A DNA stretch of 64,000 bases from Halobaculum magnesiiphilum. GTDB taxonomy: Archaea; Halobacteriota; Halobacteria; Halobacteriales; Haloferacaceae. The stretch covers positions 1,178,001 through 1,242,000 of the forward strand of contig NZ_CP081958.1 in assembly GCF_019823105.1 (NCBI RefSeq). The letters run 5' to 3'. The notes below the pieces were generated by a model. The model ran no database searches. It had not been told where the DNA came from and saw only the letters and a program-made list of their open reading frames with translations. Each line of letters opens with the position of its first letter. Positions within the stretch are counted from its first letter, which is position 1. A program made the translations under genes and the position numbers. Below are positions 1 to 7,365 of the stretch, piece by piece.

Positions 1-788
1 TCGCTTTGGGCGATCTCGTTCTCGTGGTGCGGGAACACCAGATCCCGGCCGCCCATGTGGATATCGAGAGTGTCCCCGAGGTGGGTCGTGGACATCGCCG
101 AGCACTCGATGTGCCAGCCGGGGCGACCCTCGCCCCACGGCGAGTCCCACGTCTGGCCCGTCGGGAGGTCGCCCTCGTGGTCGTGTTTGCGGTGCTCGCG
201 GACGGCGTCGGCGCCGACGCCGTCGGCCTTCCACAGCGCGAAGTCGGCGGGGTGGCGCTTCTCGGCGAGCAGGGCCTCGTCCTCGTCGGCCTCCAGCTCC
301 TCCGGGCGCTGGTTCGAGAGGTGGCCGTAGTCGCCGAAGCTGGTCACGTCGAAGTAGACGGAGCCGTTCGTCTCGTAGGCGTGGCCCGACTCGATCAGGC
401 GCTCGACGAGCGCGACGATCTCCGGGACGTGCTCGGAGACGCGGGGGTACACCGCCGCGCGCTTGAGGTTGAGCCCGCGCATGTCCTCGATGACCTCGCG
501 GGTGAAGTGGCGGGCCACGTCGGCCTCGGTGTCCCAGCCATCGCGCTCGCCGACGCGGGCGGCGATCTTCTCGTTCACGTCGGTGACGTTCTCGACGTGA
601 CGCACGTCGTAGCCGAGGTGGTCGAGCCACCGGTGGACCACGTCGGCGTGGAACCACAGCCGGGCGTGCCCGAGGTGCGCGTCGTCCGAGACCGTCAGCC
701 CACAGACGTACAGCAGGACCTCGTCGTCGCTGGCCGGCTCGAACGCCTCCCGTTCGCCCGTCAGGGTGTTGGTCACGGACAGACCCAT
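1..788 (-). CDS. cysS: Cysteinyl-tRNA synthetase, 5' part (C-terminus beyond window)
   Basis: Charges tRNA-Cys with cysteine in the cytoplasm. About 262 N-terminal residues are visible; the KMSKS loop and anticodon-binding part lie outside the window. The class I HIGH signature appears as HLGH (residues 38-41), preceded by the zinc-ligand cysteine C29. The family motifs GWHIECSAM and FPHHENE, which supply further zinc ligands, follow near the window edge. The ATG at 788 gives the typical N-terminus (MGLSVTNTLTG). A TATA-like element (around 816-822) lies about 28 bases upstream, consistent with a leaderless transcript. Identification is firm from the motifs. Confidence 0.95.
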   Translation of the reverse strand, partial: MGLSVTNTLTGEREAFEPASDDEVLLYVCGLTVSDDAHLGHARLWFHADVVHRWLDHLGYDVRHVENVTDVNEKIAARVGERDGWDTEADVARHFTREVIEDMRGLNLKRAAVYPRVSEHVPEIVALVERLIESGHAYETNGSVYFDVTSFGDYGHLSNQRPEELEADEDEALLAEKRHPADFALWKADGVGADAVREHRKHDHEGDLPTGQTWDSPWGEGRPGWHIECSAMSTTHLGDTLDIHMGGRDLVFPHHENEIAQS

Positions 789-936
789 ATCAGGCGCGGC
801 TACGCGGTCCTCCGTGTTAAACGGTCGAAGATCGAATCGAGTCGACGGCCGGGTCAGGTCGAACATCGAGTCGACGGGCGGCGACGCGAAGCGTCGGCGG
901 GAGACCGGCCGCCGTCGAGGCCGCGTGCCGGCGGCC

Positions 937-1455
937 TCAGCCGTCCAGCGCGGCCTCGACGGCACGCAACGCGTCGGCGCCGGCGCGGCCGCCCACCACC
1001 ACGGCCAGCCCGGTCGGCGTCACCCCGGCGGCGTCGACGGCGACGCCCGCGACGCGGAGTCGCCCGAGCACGCGTTCGAGCGCGCGCGGGTCGACGTCGC
1101 CGGCGGCGACGACCGCGGTCGCGTCGCCCGCGCCGGCGGCGTACGCGCTTGAGCCGACCGCGAGCACTGGCTCCGCGGTTTCGTCGTCGCCGGCGGCGTC
1201 GACGGGATCGACGGCGCCGACGCCGCGTTCCATCCGGACGCGTGCGCCGGCGTCGGCCGGGGCGTCGGCGTCCGAACCCGCGCGTTCGTCCAGTTCGTTC
1301 GCGAACCGACGCAGCGCCGTCGCCACCGCGTCGCGGTCGGCGTCGATGTCGAGCGTCGCCGCGGCGGCCGCGTAGTTCACGACGCCGGCGCGGAGGGCGT
1401 CGTACAGGAACGGTCGCTCGCGAACGGCGGCTCGGGTCTCCTCGGCGACGGTCAT
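937..1455 (-). CDS. DUF7523-type conserved haloarchaeal protein
   Basis: A 172-residue acidic cytoplasmic protein beginning MTVAEETRAAVRERPFL, a start I recognise from a conserved haloarchaeal family of unknown function. The N-terminal half resembles a small helical domain (FLYDALRAGVVNYAAAA). The C-terminal third (DPRALERVLGRLRVAGVAV... GLAVVVGGRAGADALRAVE) looks like an ACT-like alpha/beta regulatory fold. The open frame extends upstream to 1563, but the ATG at 1455 is preferred because it has a TATA-like element (about 1481-1487) 26-32 bases upstream. No enzymatic motif is visible. The DUF number is from memory. Confidence 0.75.
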   Translation of the reverse strand: MTVAEETRAAVRERPFLYDALRAGVVNYAAAAATLDIDADRDAVATALRRFANELDERAGSDADAPADAGARVRMERGVGAVDPVDAAGDDETAEPVLAVGSSAYAAGAGDATAVVAAGDVDPRALERVLGRLRVAGVAVDAAGVTPTGLAVVVGGRAGADALRAVEAALDG

Positions 1456-1605
1456 CGACGGAAGGGCGGCGCGGGCGGACATAATCGCGACGGTTCGGAC
1501 GCCCGAGGATCGGGCGGTCCCCACTGAAGGACGTTTCAGTAACACGCCGGACAGAAACATCATTCAGATTACTGTTTAGTGGGGCCGGGCCGATCGATCA
1601 CCCGC
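1456..1605. promoter_or_regulatory. Divergent promoter region with a perfect inverted repeat
   Basis: This 150-base region separates two divergent genes. A TATA-like element at 1573-1580 (tgtttagt) suits the plus-strand gene, and one at about 1481-1487 suits the minus-strand gene. Between them is a perfect 6+6 inverted repeat, ACTGAA (1523-1528), 6-base spacer, TTCAGT (1535-1540). It could be an operator, but no regulator can be assigned. Confidence 0.4.
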
Positions 1606-1860
1606 ATGAGACGGCCCACCCACGGCGGACGCGGTGTCCCCGAGACGGACGTATCGGTCGGCCCGACGGCGGCGGCCGCGGCGCTCGCGCTCGCCACGTT
1701 CCTCGCGTACGCGTTTCCCCCGGTCGCGACGGCGGCGGTCGGCGCGGCGGTCGCGCTCGCGGGGCGGCGGCTCGTGCGCGCGATTCGGGCACGGGCGGCC
1801 GGCGATCGCCGCCGGCGACGGCTCTGTCTGCCCGGCACCCGCGCCTGCGTCGAGGTCTGA
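1606..1860 (+). CDS. Small two-helix membrane protein
   Basis: An 84-residue protein with a short Arg/Gly-rich N-terminus and a hydrophobic Ala-rich stretch that can form two closely spaced membrane segments (about residues 22-52). A basic linker follows (RRLVRAIRAR, DRRRRRLCL). It ends with a small Cys-containing tail (CLPGTRACVEV) that I recall from other short haloarchaeal membrane proteins. The ATG at 1606 is preferred over an in-frame upstream start at 1579 because the TATA-like element at 1573-1580 then sits at -26 to -33. Function unknown. Confidence 0.55.
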   Translation: MRRPTHGGRGVPETDVSVGPTAAAAALALATFLAYAFPPVATAAVGAAVALAGRRLVRAIRARAAGDRRRRRLCLPGTRACVEV

Positions 1861-1997
1861 TCCGGTCCCGCTCCGGTTCCCGCTGACGCCCCTCCCCCGC
1901 ATTCGCTCCCGGTCCCCCTGACCCCCCTCCCGCGTTCGATCGCCGCGCTGCCTCCCCTGCCGAAGGCGTAAAGGTCGCTCCGGCCCTCGATTCGGCC

Positions 1998-2876
1998 ATG
2001 AGTCAGGCGCTGGTCATCGTCGCCCACGGGTCGCACCTGAACCCCGGGTCGAGCGCGCCAACCTACGACCACGCGGACACCATCCGCGCGGCCGGCGCGT
2101 TCGACGAGGTTCGCACCGGCTTCTGGAAGGAGGAACCGAGCCTCCGCGAGGTGCTTCGCACCTGCGAGGCCGACGAGGTGTACGTCGTCCCGATGTTCAT
2201 CTCGGAGGGATACTTCACCGAACAGGTGATCCCCCGCGAGCTCCGCCTGGACGGCTGGGACGTGGCCGACTGGGACTCCGACGGCCTCTCGGCGGACGTG
2301 GCGACCTATACCGCCGAGGACACCGGCCAGACGGTCCACTACTGTGGGCCGGTCGGCACCCACGAGTCGATGACGGACGTGCTCGTGCGCCGCGCCGAGA
2401 GCGTGACGAACGACCCCGACGTGGGCGAGGGGTTCGGCTTCGCCGTCGTCGGCCACGGCACCGAGCGCAACGAGAACTCCGCGAAGGCGATCGAGTACCA
2501 CGCCGAGCGCGTCCGCGACACGGGGCGCTTCGAGGAGGTCCAGGCGCTGTACATGGACGAGGAGCCGGAGGTCGACGATGTGACCGACTACTTCGAAAGC
2601 GAGGACGTGGTCGTCGTCCCGCTGTTCGTCTCCGACGGCTTCCACACGCAGGAGGACATCCCCGAGGACATGGGCCTCACCGACGACTACCGCGACGGCT
2701 ACGACGTGCCCGCCGCGGTCGACGGCCACCGGATCTGGTACGCCGGCGCCGTCGGCACGGAGTCGCTGATGGCCGACGTGGTGCTGGAGCGGGCGGCCGA
2801 CGCCGGCGCCGACGTGCGCGCCGCCATCGAGTCGGTCCGCGAGACGACCCGCGTCGCCCCGGGGGCGGACGACTGA
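1998..2876 (+). CDS. cbiX: Sirohydrochlorin cobaltochelatase (CbiX type)
   Basis: Inserts Co2+ into sirohydrochlorin in the early (anaerobic-type) cobalamin pathway, in the cytoplasm. The 292-residue protein contains two repeats of the CbiX/SirB fold. The first opens with VIVAHGSHLNPGS, whose His is the expected metal ligand. The second has VVGHGTERNENS near residue 150 and ends with a VVPLFVSDGFHTQEDIP segment. The length matches two-domain archaeal CbiX. Its TGA directly abuts the ATG of the next gene, so the two are translationally coupled. A TATA-like gtaaagg at about 1968-1975 precedes the start. Confidence 0.9.
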   Translation: MSQALVIVAHGSHLNPGSSAPTYDHADTIRAAGAFDEVRTGFWKEEPSLREVLRTCEADEVYVVPMFISEGYFTEQVIPRELRLDGWDVADWDSDGLSADVATYTAEDTGQTVHYCGPVGTHESMTDVLVRRAESVTNDPDVGEGFGFAVVGHGTERNENSAKAIEYHAERVRDTGRFEEVQALYMDEEPEVDDVTDYFESEDVVVVPLFVSDGFHTQEDIPEDMGLTDDYRDGYDVPAAVDGHRIWYAGAVGTESLMADVVLERAADAGADVRAAIESVRETTRVAPGADD

Positions 2877-4007
2877 ATGCTCGCGCGACAGTTCGACGCG
2901 CTGCTGGCAGCCGCCGACGCCGACGACGGGGTCGACTTCGACGACCTCCGCGTCGCCCGCGACGACGACGGCGGCTACACCTTCGCCACGCCCGAACACG
3001 AGGCGACGAACCTCTCGGAGTCGGAACTCCACGCGCACGCCGACGGAAGCCCGTACGTCACCGACTGGTACTTCTGGGAGCGCGAGGTGCAGCGCCACGA
3101 CTCCCCCCGTCGAGCGTTCCTCCGACACGCCGAGGCCACGGACGACCACGACGCGGCCGCGCGCTACGATGCGCTCGCCGACGGGATGGTCACCGAATGG
3201 GGGCAACTCCGCATCGAGGCGACCCTCGCCGACGCGGGCGACGGGGTCGGCAGCGCCGACGGCTCCCGTCGCTACGACGTGCGCCACGTCGACGACGCCG
3301 ACCGCGCGGTCGAGGAACTGGAGACATACGACGACCCCCTCGACGCCCGCGAGCTGGCGAAACACGACGACGACGGGATGTACCGCCCGTTGAAGACCGG
3401 GACGAACATGCCGACCGGCTGGGCGTTCCACGATCTGGACTGGCGTGACGCCGTCGAAACGGTCGAGACGCTGTACCCCGCGACGGTCGCGAACTGGTAC
3501 CGCGAGCGGCAGGGGCGGCTCGACATCGACCACTGGACGGACACGACCGACCGACAGACGGGCATCTACGGGGTCGTCTCCGAGTTGCCCCGCGAGGCCG
3601 TCGAGTGGGTCGCCGAGGCCGCCTGCGACGACTCCCAGTGCGTGAAGCGCCGCGAGTGGCAGTACGACGAGGGCGACGAACTCGCGGCCGACGGCGGGAC
3701 CGGCGCGTTCCCGTGCCGGGAGCCGTGCTCGCTGGTGATCGCCGCCGCGCGCAAGTGGACGAAGCTGGAGGAGGAGGAGCCGCGCGAGTACACCGTCCGC
3801 CTCACCCCCAGCGAGAAGGAACAGATCGAGGGGGTCATCGACGCCGTCGCCGACGGCCGCGTCGACGAGATCCGCGAGGCCGACGTGTACGAGGACGCCA
3901 ACCGCTACCGGACGCGATACCTGCGCGCGAAGCTGTTCGACGACCGCGGCAACCTCGGCGGCGTCGCGACCGAGCCCGAGGAGGGACACGGCGACCACGA
4001 GGACTAA
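2877..4007 (+). CDS. DR2241-family putative Fe-S protein
   Basis: A 376-residue protein of the DR2241 family, which has a 4Fe-4S-binding domain and a stabilising domain. The likely cluster ligands are two Cys pairs in the middle of the protein, in CDDSQC and CREPC, about 40 residues apart. The N-terminal half is acidic and has no catalytic motif I recognise; the C-terminus (LTPSEKEQIEGVIDAV) is helical. The start codon abuts the stop of cbiX, and this pairing is common in haloarchaea. Involvement in cobalamin or sirohaem metabolism is an inference from that neighbour. Confidence 0.8.
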   Translation: MLARQFDALLAAADADDGVDFDDLRVARDDDGGYTFATPEHEATNLSESELHAHADGSPYVTDWYFWEREVQRHDSPRRAFLRHAEATDDHDAAARYDALADGMVTEWGQLRIEATLADAGDGVGSADGSRRYDVRHVDDADRAVEELETYDDPLDARELAKHDDDGMYRPLKTGTNMPTGWAFHDLDWRDAVETVETLYPATVANWYRERQGRLDIDHWTDTTDRQTGIYGVVSELPREAVEWVAEAACDDSQCVKRREWQYDEGDELAADGGTGAFPCREPCSLVIAAARKWTKLEEEEPREYTVRLTPSEKEQIEGVIDAVADGRVDEIREADVYEDANRYRTRYLRAKLFDDRGNLGGVATEPEEGHGDHED

Positions 4008-4045
4008 CTCGGGCGACCCGACCACTCCCGCTTCTCGCGGACCGC

Positions 4046-4786
4046 CTACCCGAGCAGCAGGAACCCCGCGGCCAACACGGCGACGAACACCGCGACCACG
4101 CCGAGCGTGACCGCGAGCCCGTCGAGCGTCACGGCGACGATCCCCGCCCCGACGAGCGCCGCGGCCGCCAGCGCCGCGACCGCGAGCGTCCCGGGCTCCG
4201 GCGAGGGGACCCCCGCCTCGCCGTCGACCGCCGTGTCCGCGGCGTCGCGGGCGCGGTCGACCCACTCGTCGAGCCGCCGGCGAGCGGCCGCCGACGGTTC
4301 CGACCCGCCGTCGTTGTCCGGCTCCCCGGCCGGCGCTGACTCGGCGGCCGGCGGGTCGGCGTCGCTCGGCGCCGGCGCCTCCGAGGATTCCTCACTCGCG
4401 GGGTCGTCACCGGGTGCGGGTTCGTCGCCGGCGGCGGGGTCGTCGCCACTCGCGGTCGCCGACGGGGAGACCCGAACCGGCACGGTCGTCGCCTCGGCGC
4501 CGTGGCCGACGACGACCTCCAGGGTTCCCGTGACCGCCTCGTCCACGGGCGCGACCGTCACCCGAACCGTCCGGGTCGCCTCCTCGTCGACGTAGTGGTT
4601 GGGCGGCGCGACGGACGCGACCGCCGCCAGCGGCCCGTCGAAGCGCAGATGGACGTGGACCGGCTCCCCCTCGTTGCGTAGCGCGACGGCGAACTCCCCG
4701 TCGGCGGCGAACGACTCCGGCGCTGTCACCTCGTTGAGTCGATCGCGGTTCAGCGTCACCCCCAGGATTGCTGCCTCTGACGACAC
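4046..4786 (-). CDS. DUF7524-type membrane-anchored protein
   Basis: A 246-residue protein. An N-terminal beta-rich domain (about residues 1-115: ILGVTLNRDRLNEV, HVHLRFDGPL, TRTVRVTVAPV, VPVRVSP) is followed by a Pro/Asp/Glu/Ser-rich disordered linker. Two C-terminal hydrophobic helices (about 190-246) end in AAGFLLLG, so the beta domain is probably displayed at the membrane. The start is a GTG at 4786, chosen because no ATG lies in frame near the domain start and a Shine-Dalgarno-like gggagggga sits immediately upstream. Function unknown; the DUF assignment is from memory. Confidence 0.65.
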   Translation of the reverse strand: MSSEAAILGVTLNRDRLNEVTAPESFAADGEFAVALRNEGEPVHVHLRFDGPLAAVASVAPPNHYVDEEATRTVRVTVAPVDEAVTGTLEVVVGHGAEATTVPVRVSPSATASGDDPAAGDEPAPGDDPASEESSEAPAPSDADPPAAESAPAGEPDNDGGSEPSAAARRRLDEWVDRARDAADTAVDGEAGVPSPEPGTLAVAALAAAALVGAGIVAVTLDGLAVTLGVVAVFVAVLAAGFLLLG

Positions 4787-4830
4787 AGGTTCCCCTCCCG
4801 CGGAGACGGGAAAAAAGTTCGTCGCCGCGG

Positions 4831-4881
4831 CGGCGACGTGGCGGCGACGTGGCGGCGACGTGGCGGCGACGTGACAGCGAC
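4831..4881. repeat. 11-base tandem repeat, three perfect plus partial copies
   Basis: The unit gtggcggcgac occurs perfectly at 4838-4848, 4849-4859 and 4860-4870. A partial copy precedes it (4831-4837) and a diverged copy follows (4871-4881). It lies just upstream of the GTG start of the DUF7524 gene and downstream of the Trm112 stop. Confidence 0.85.
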
Positions 4882-4926
4882 GACACGATCTCGACGACGG
4901 GTGGTTCGTGGCTGCGCGTCCGAGTC

Positions 4927-5118
4927 CTACTCGCGCATGTCCGGCGGCAGCAGGTTCGGGATCCCGTCCTCGATGGGGTACGTCTCGCCGCAGTCCGTGC
5001 AGGTGAGCGTGCCCGCGATGATCTCGCCCTCCTCGCCCTCCTCGCGCTCGGTCACCTCGAGCTCGAGGTCGTGCTTGTCGAGCGGACAGCAGACGATGTC
5101 CAACAGGGACTCCTTCAT
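4927..5118 (-). CDS. Trm112-family methyltransferase activator
   Basis: A 63-residue zinc protein that stabilises and activates SAM-dependent methyltransferases acting on tRNA, rRNA or release factors. Typical signatures are the N-terminal MKESLLDIVCCPLDK, the central zinc-ribbon CTDCGETYPI and the C-terminal GIPNLLPPDM. The zinc ligands are probably C10/C11 with the CxxC pair. Length and spacing are normal for archaeal Trm112. It lies downstream of purA on the same strand, separated by about 190 bases. Confidence 0.9.
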   Translation of the reverse strand: MKESLLDIVCCPLDKHDLELEVTEREEGEEGEIIAGTLTCTDCGETYPIEDGIPNLLPPDMRE

Positions 5119-5305
5119 TGGCCGATTCGTGGCGCGGGGCGGTCAAAAGCGTGCGGGTTCCCCGCGAGGGGCGGCGCCGATCGCACGAGTGCGCGTCCCG
5201 GCGGACGACCGCGAGGCGGAGCTGTCGGCGGTCGAGGCGGCGAAGCCGGCGATCGTCGAGAGCGAGCCGCGCCGTGTGCGTCCGTGCGGTCGCCGGCGAC
5301 GACGC

Positions 5306-6640
5306 TTACTCCCAGGGGTTCGTCCGCACGACCGTCTGCTCGCGGTCGGGACCGACGCCGACGGCGTAGACGGGCGTGTCGAGTTGCACTTCCAGGTACT
5401 CCAGGTATTCGCGGGCCGCCCCCGGGAGCGCCTCGTATCCCGCCTCGGCGACGGCGTCGGCGTCGAACTCCGCCCACGTGTCGAACTCCCTGAGGACCGG
5501 CTCGCACTCGGCCCAGCGCTCGGTCGTCGCCGGCAGCGAGGGTCGCTCCTCCCCGTCGAGCTCGTAGGCGTGGCCGACGTACAGCTCGTCCAGCCCGGCG
5601 AGCACGTCGAGGTGGTTGACGGCGAGCCCGGTGTAGCCGTTGACGCGGGCGGCGTGGCGCAGCATCGGCACGTCGAGCCAGCCGATGCGGCGCGGGCGGC
5701 CGGTGACGGTGCCGAACTCGCCGCCCTTCTCGCGGATGTCGGCGGCCAGCGTCTCCTCGCGCTCGTCGCCGTCCAGTTCGGTCGGCATCGGCCCCGCGCC
5801 GACGCGAGAGAGGTACGCCTTCACGACGCCGACGACCTCGCCGCGGCCGGTGACGGTCGGCCCCATCCCGGTGCCGGTGGCGGCGCCGCCGGCGGTCGGG
5901 TTCGAGGAGGTGACGTACGGGTAGCTCCCGTGGTCGATGTCGATGAGGGTGCCCTGCGCGCCCTCGAACATGACGTTGTCGCCGCCCTCGTGGCGCTCGT
6001 ACAGGAAGTCCGAGCAGTTGACCGTCATTTCCTCCTCGCGGAGGCGGCGGCCGAAGTCGCTGTACTCCTCGTGGAGCGCGTCGATGTCGAGCTCCTCGCC
6101 CGCCTCGAGCCCGTACACGTCCTCGACGAGCGCGCGCTTGTGCGGGACGACGTACTCCAGGCGCTCGCGCAACACGTCGGGATCGAGCAGGTCGCCGACG
6201 CGGACACCGCGGCGACCCGCCTTGTCCTCGTAGGTGGGACCGATGCCGCGGCCGGTGGTGCCGACCTCGGCGCCGGAGTCCGAGTCGGCCTTCGCCTCCT
6301 CCTCGATGCCGTCGAGGCGCCGGTGGTACGGCATGATGACGTGCGCGCGCTCGGCGACGCGCACGTCGGGGTCGAGCCCGCGCTCGCGCAGCGTTTCGAT
6401 CTCCTCGAACAGCGTCCGTGGGTTCACGACGCAGCCGTTGCCGAGCACGCCGACCTTGTCGCGGACGGCGCCGGAGGGCACCAACGAGAGGGCGTACTCC
6501 TCGCCGCCCTCGACGACCGTGTGGCCGGCGTTGTCGCCGCCCTGATACCGCACGACGACGTCGGCGTCCCCGCCCCACAGGTCGACGAGGGCGCCCTTGC
6601 CCTCGTCCCCGAGCTGGGATCCGACGATGGTGACAGTCAT
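5306..6640 (-). CDS. purA: Adenylosuccinate synthetase
   Basis: Catalyses GTP-dependent condensation of IMP and aspartate to adenylosuccinate, the first committed step to AMP. The 444-residue protein starts MTVTIVGSQLGDEGKG, with the P-loop-like GDEGKG near residues 11-16. It carries RYQGGDNAGHT with the catalytic His, GTTGRGIGPTYEDK, and the C-terminal switch elements FEGAQGTLIDIDHG and VTGRPRRIGWLD. The frame is open to 6703, but the ATG at 6640 begins exactly at the conserved N-terminus. Other purine genes in the window are purE and purK, about 36 kb away. Confidence 0.95.
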   Translation of the reverse strand: MTVTIVGSQLGDEGKGALVDLWGGDADVVVRYQGGDNAGHTVVEGGEEYALSLVPSGAVRDKVGVLGNGCVVNPRTLFEEIETLRERGLDPDVRVAERAHVIMPYHRRLDGIEEEAKADSDSGAEVGTTGRGIGPTYEDKAGRRGVRVGDLLDPDVLRERLEYVVPHKRALVEDVYGLEAGEELDIDALHEEYSDFGRRLREEEMTVNCSDFLYERHEGGDNVMFEGAQGTLIDIDHGSYPYVTSSNPTAGGAATGTGMGPTVTGRGEVVGVVKAYLSRVGAGPMPTELDGDEREETLAADIREKGGEFGTVTGRPRRIGWLDVPMLRHAARVNGYTGLAVNHLDVLAGLDELYVGHAYELDGEERPSLPATTERWAECEPVLREFDTWAEFDADAVAEAGYEALPGAAREYLEYLEVQLDTPVYAVGVGPDREQTVVRTNPWE

Positions 6641-6866
6641 ACCGACCGCTGGTTCCGCGCGGCACGGTAAACCGATTACGGTCCGTTCGCGGAGACGATC
6701 CACGGGGATGCGTATCGGTTGTCCCTGTCACGCGGTACTATTCGTGTCTGCGCATTACCGCGACGCGGCGTCGGCGTAACCGTTAACCACACCCACATCG
6801 GAGATGAAGCCGAGAACCGCCGGACATCGTGACGGCCGGGCGACCCGATCCCGGCCGGGAGGAGAA

Positions 6867-6875
6867 CTTTTAAAG
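6867..6875 (+). promoter_or_regulatory. TATA box of the winged-helix gene
   Basis: The sequence cttttaaag lies 27-35 bases before the ATG at 6902, with purine-rich ggagaa directly upstream as a possible BRE. The spacing fits a leaderless or nearly leaderless transcript. Confidence 0.7.
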
Positions 6876-6901
6876 GGAGGACGGACGAGTTAACACGTGC
6901 C

Positions 6902-7207
6902 ATGATAGACAGACTGGAGAAGGAGGTCGATATGCTGGAGCGACACCTCCAAGTCCTCCGTATGGTCATCGAGAACGAGCCGATCGGGATCGTGAAGATG
7001 TCCAACGAGACGGGGTACCCCCACCACAAGGTCCGCTACTCGCTGCGCGTCCTCGAGGAGGAGAACCTCATCGAGCCGTCCAGCCAGGGCGCGATCACGA
7101 CCGAGCGGACCGCGGAGTTCGTCGAGGAACTCGACGGCAAGATCGACGAGATCGTCGACAAGATCGGCGGCATGCGGATCGAGGACGCGCCGGAGCTCGA
7201 GGGCTGA
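6902..7207 (+). CDS. Small winged-helix transcriptional regulator
   Basis: A 101-residue DNA-binding protein. An N-terminal coiled-coil-like helix (IDRLEKEVDMLERHLQVLRMV) is followed by a winged helix (residues about 28-65: MSNETGYPHHKVRYSLRVLEEENLIEP). A short acidic helical tail (FVEELDGKIDEIVDKIGG) probably mediates dimerisation. The family is conserved in haloarchaea; its targets are unknown. A strong TATA box sits 27 bases upstream. The gene is divergent from purA and could regulate it, but nothing in the sequence proves that. Confidence 0.8.
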   Translation: MIDRLEKEVDMLERHLQVLRMVIENEPIGIVKMSNETGYPHHKVRYSLRVLEEENLIEPSSQGAITTERTAEFVEELDGKIDEIVDKIGGMRIEDAPELEG

Positions 7208-7241
7208 CCGGACTTCGACGACGTTCTACTGATCCATCGCT

Positions 7242-7266
7242 GCGGCCGCGATAGCGCCGCGGCCGC
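7242..7266. terminator. GC-rich hairpin between convergent genes
   Basis: A perfect 9-base stem (gcggccgcg / cgcggccgc) with a 7-base loop is followed by a pyrimidine-rich tctccttcct stretch. It lies between the convergent regulator and DUF7527 genes. Its position suggests a transcription end, although haloarchaeal terminators are usually U-tracts rather than hairpins. Confidence 0.35.
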
Positions 7267-7365
7267 TCTCCTTCCTACCGGGTCGAGAACACACGTAGAA
7301 CGAGCGGACGGACAAACGGACGGAGGAACGACCCGTAGCGTCGGCAACGGCGTCGGACGGGCCGG

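Noticed and set aside
4838-6670. 610-codon plus-strand frame opposite purA and Trm112
   Set aside because: Both minus-strand genes are certain by motif, so this is a shadow frame.
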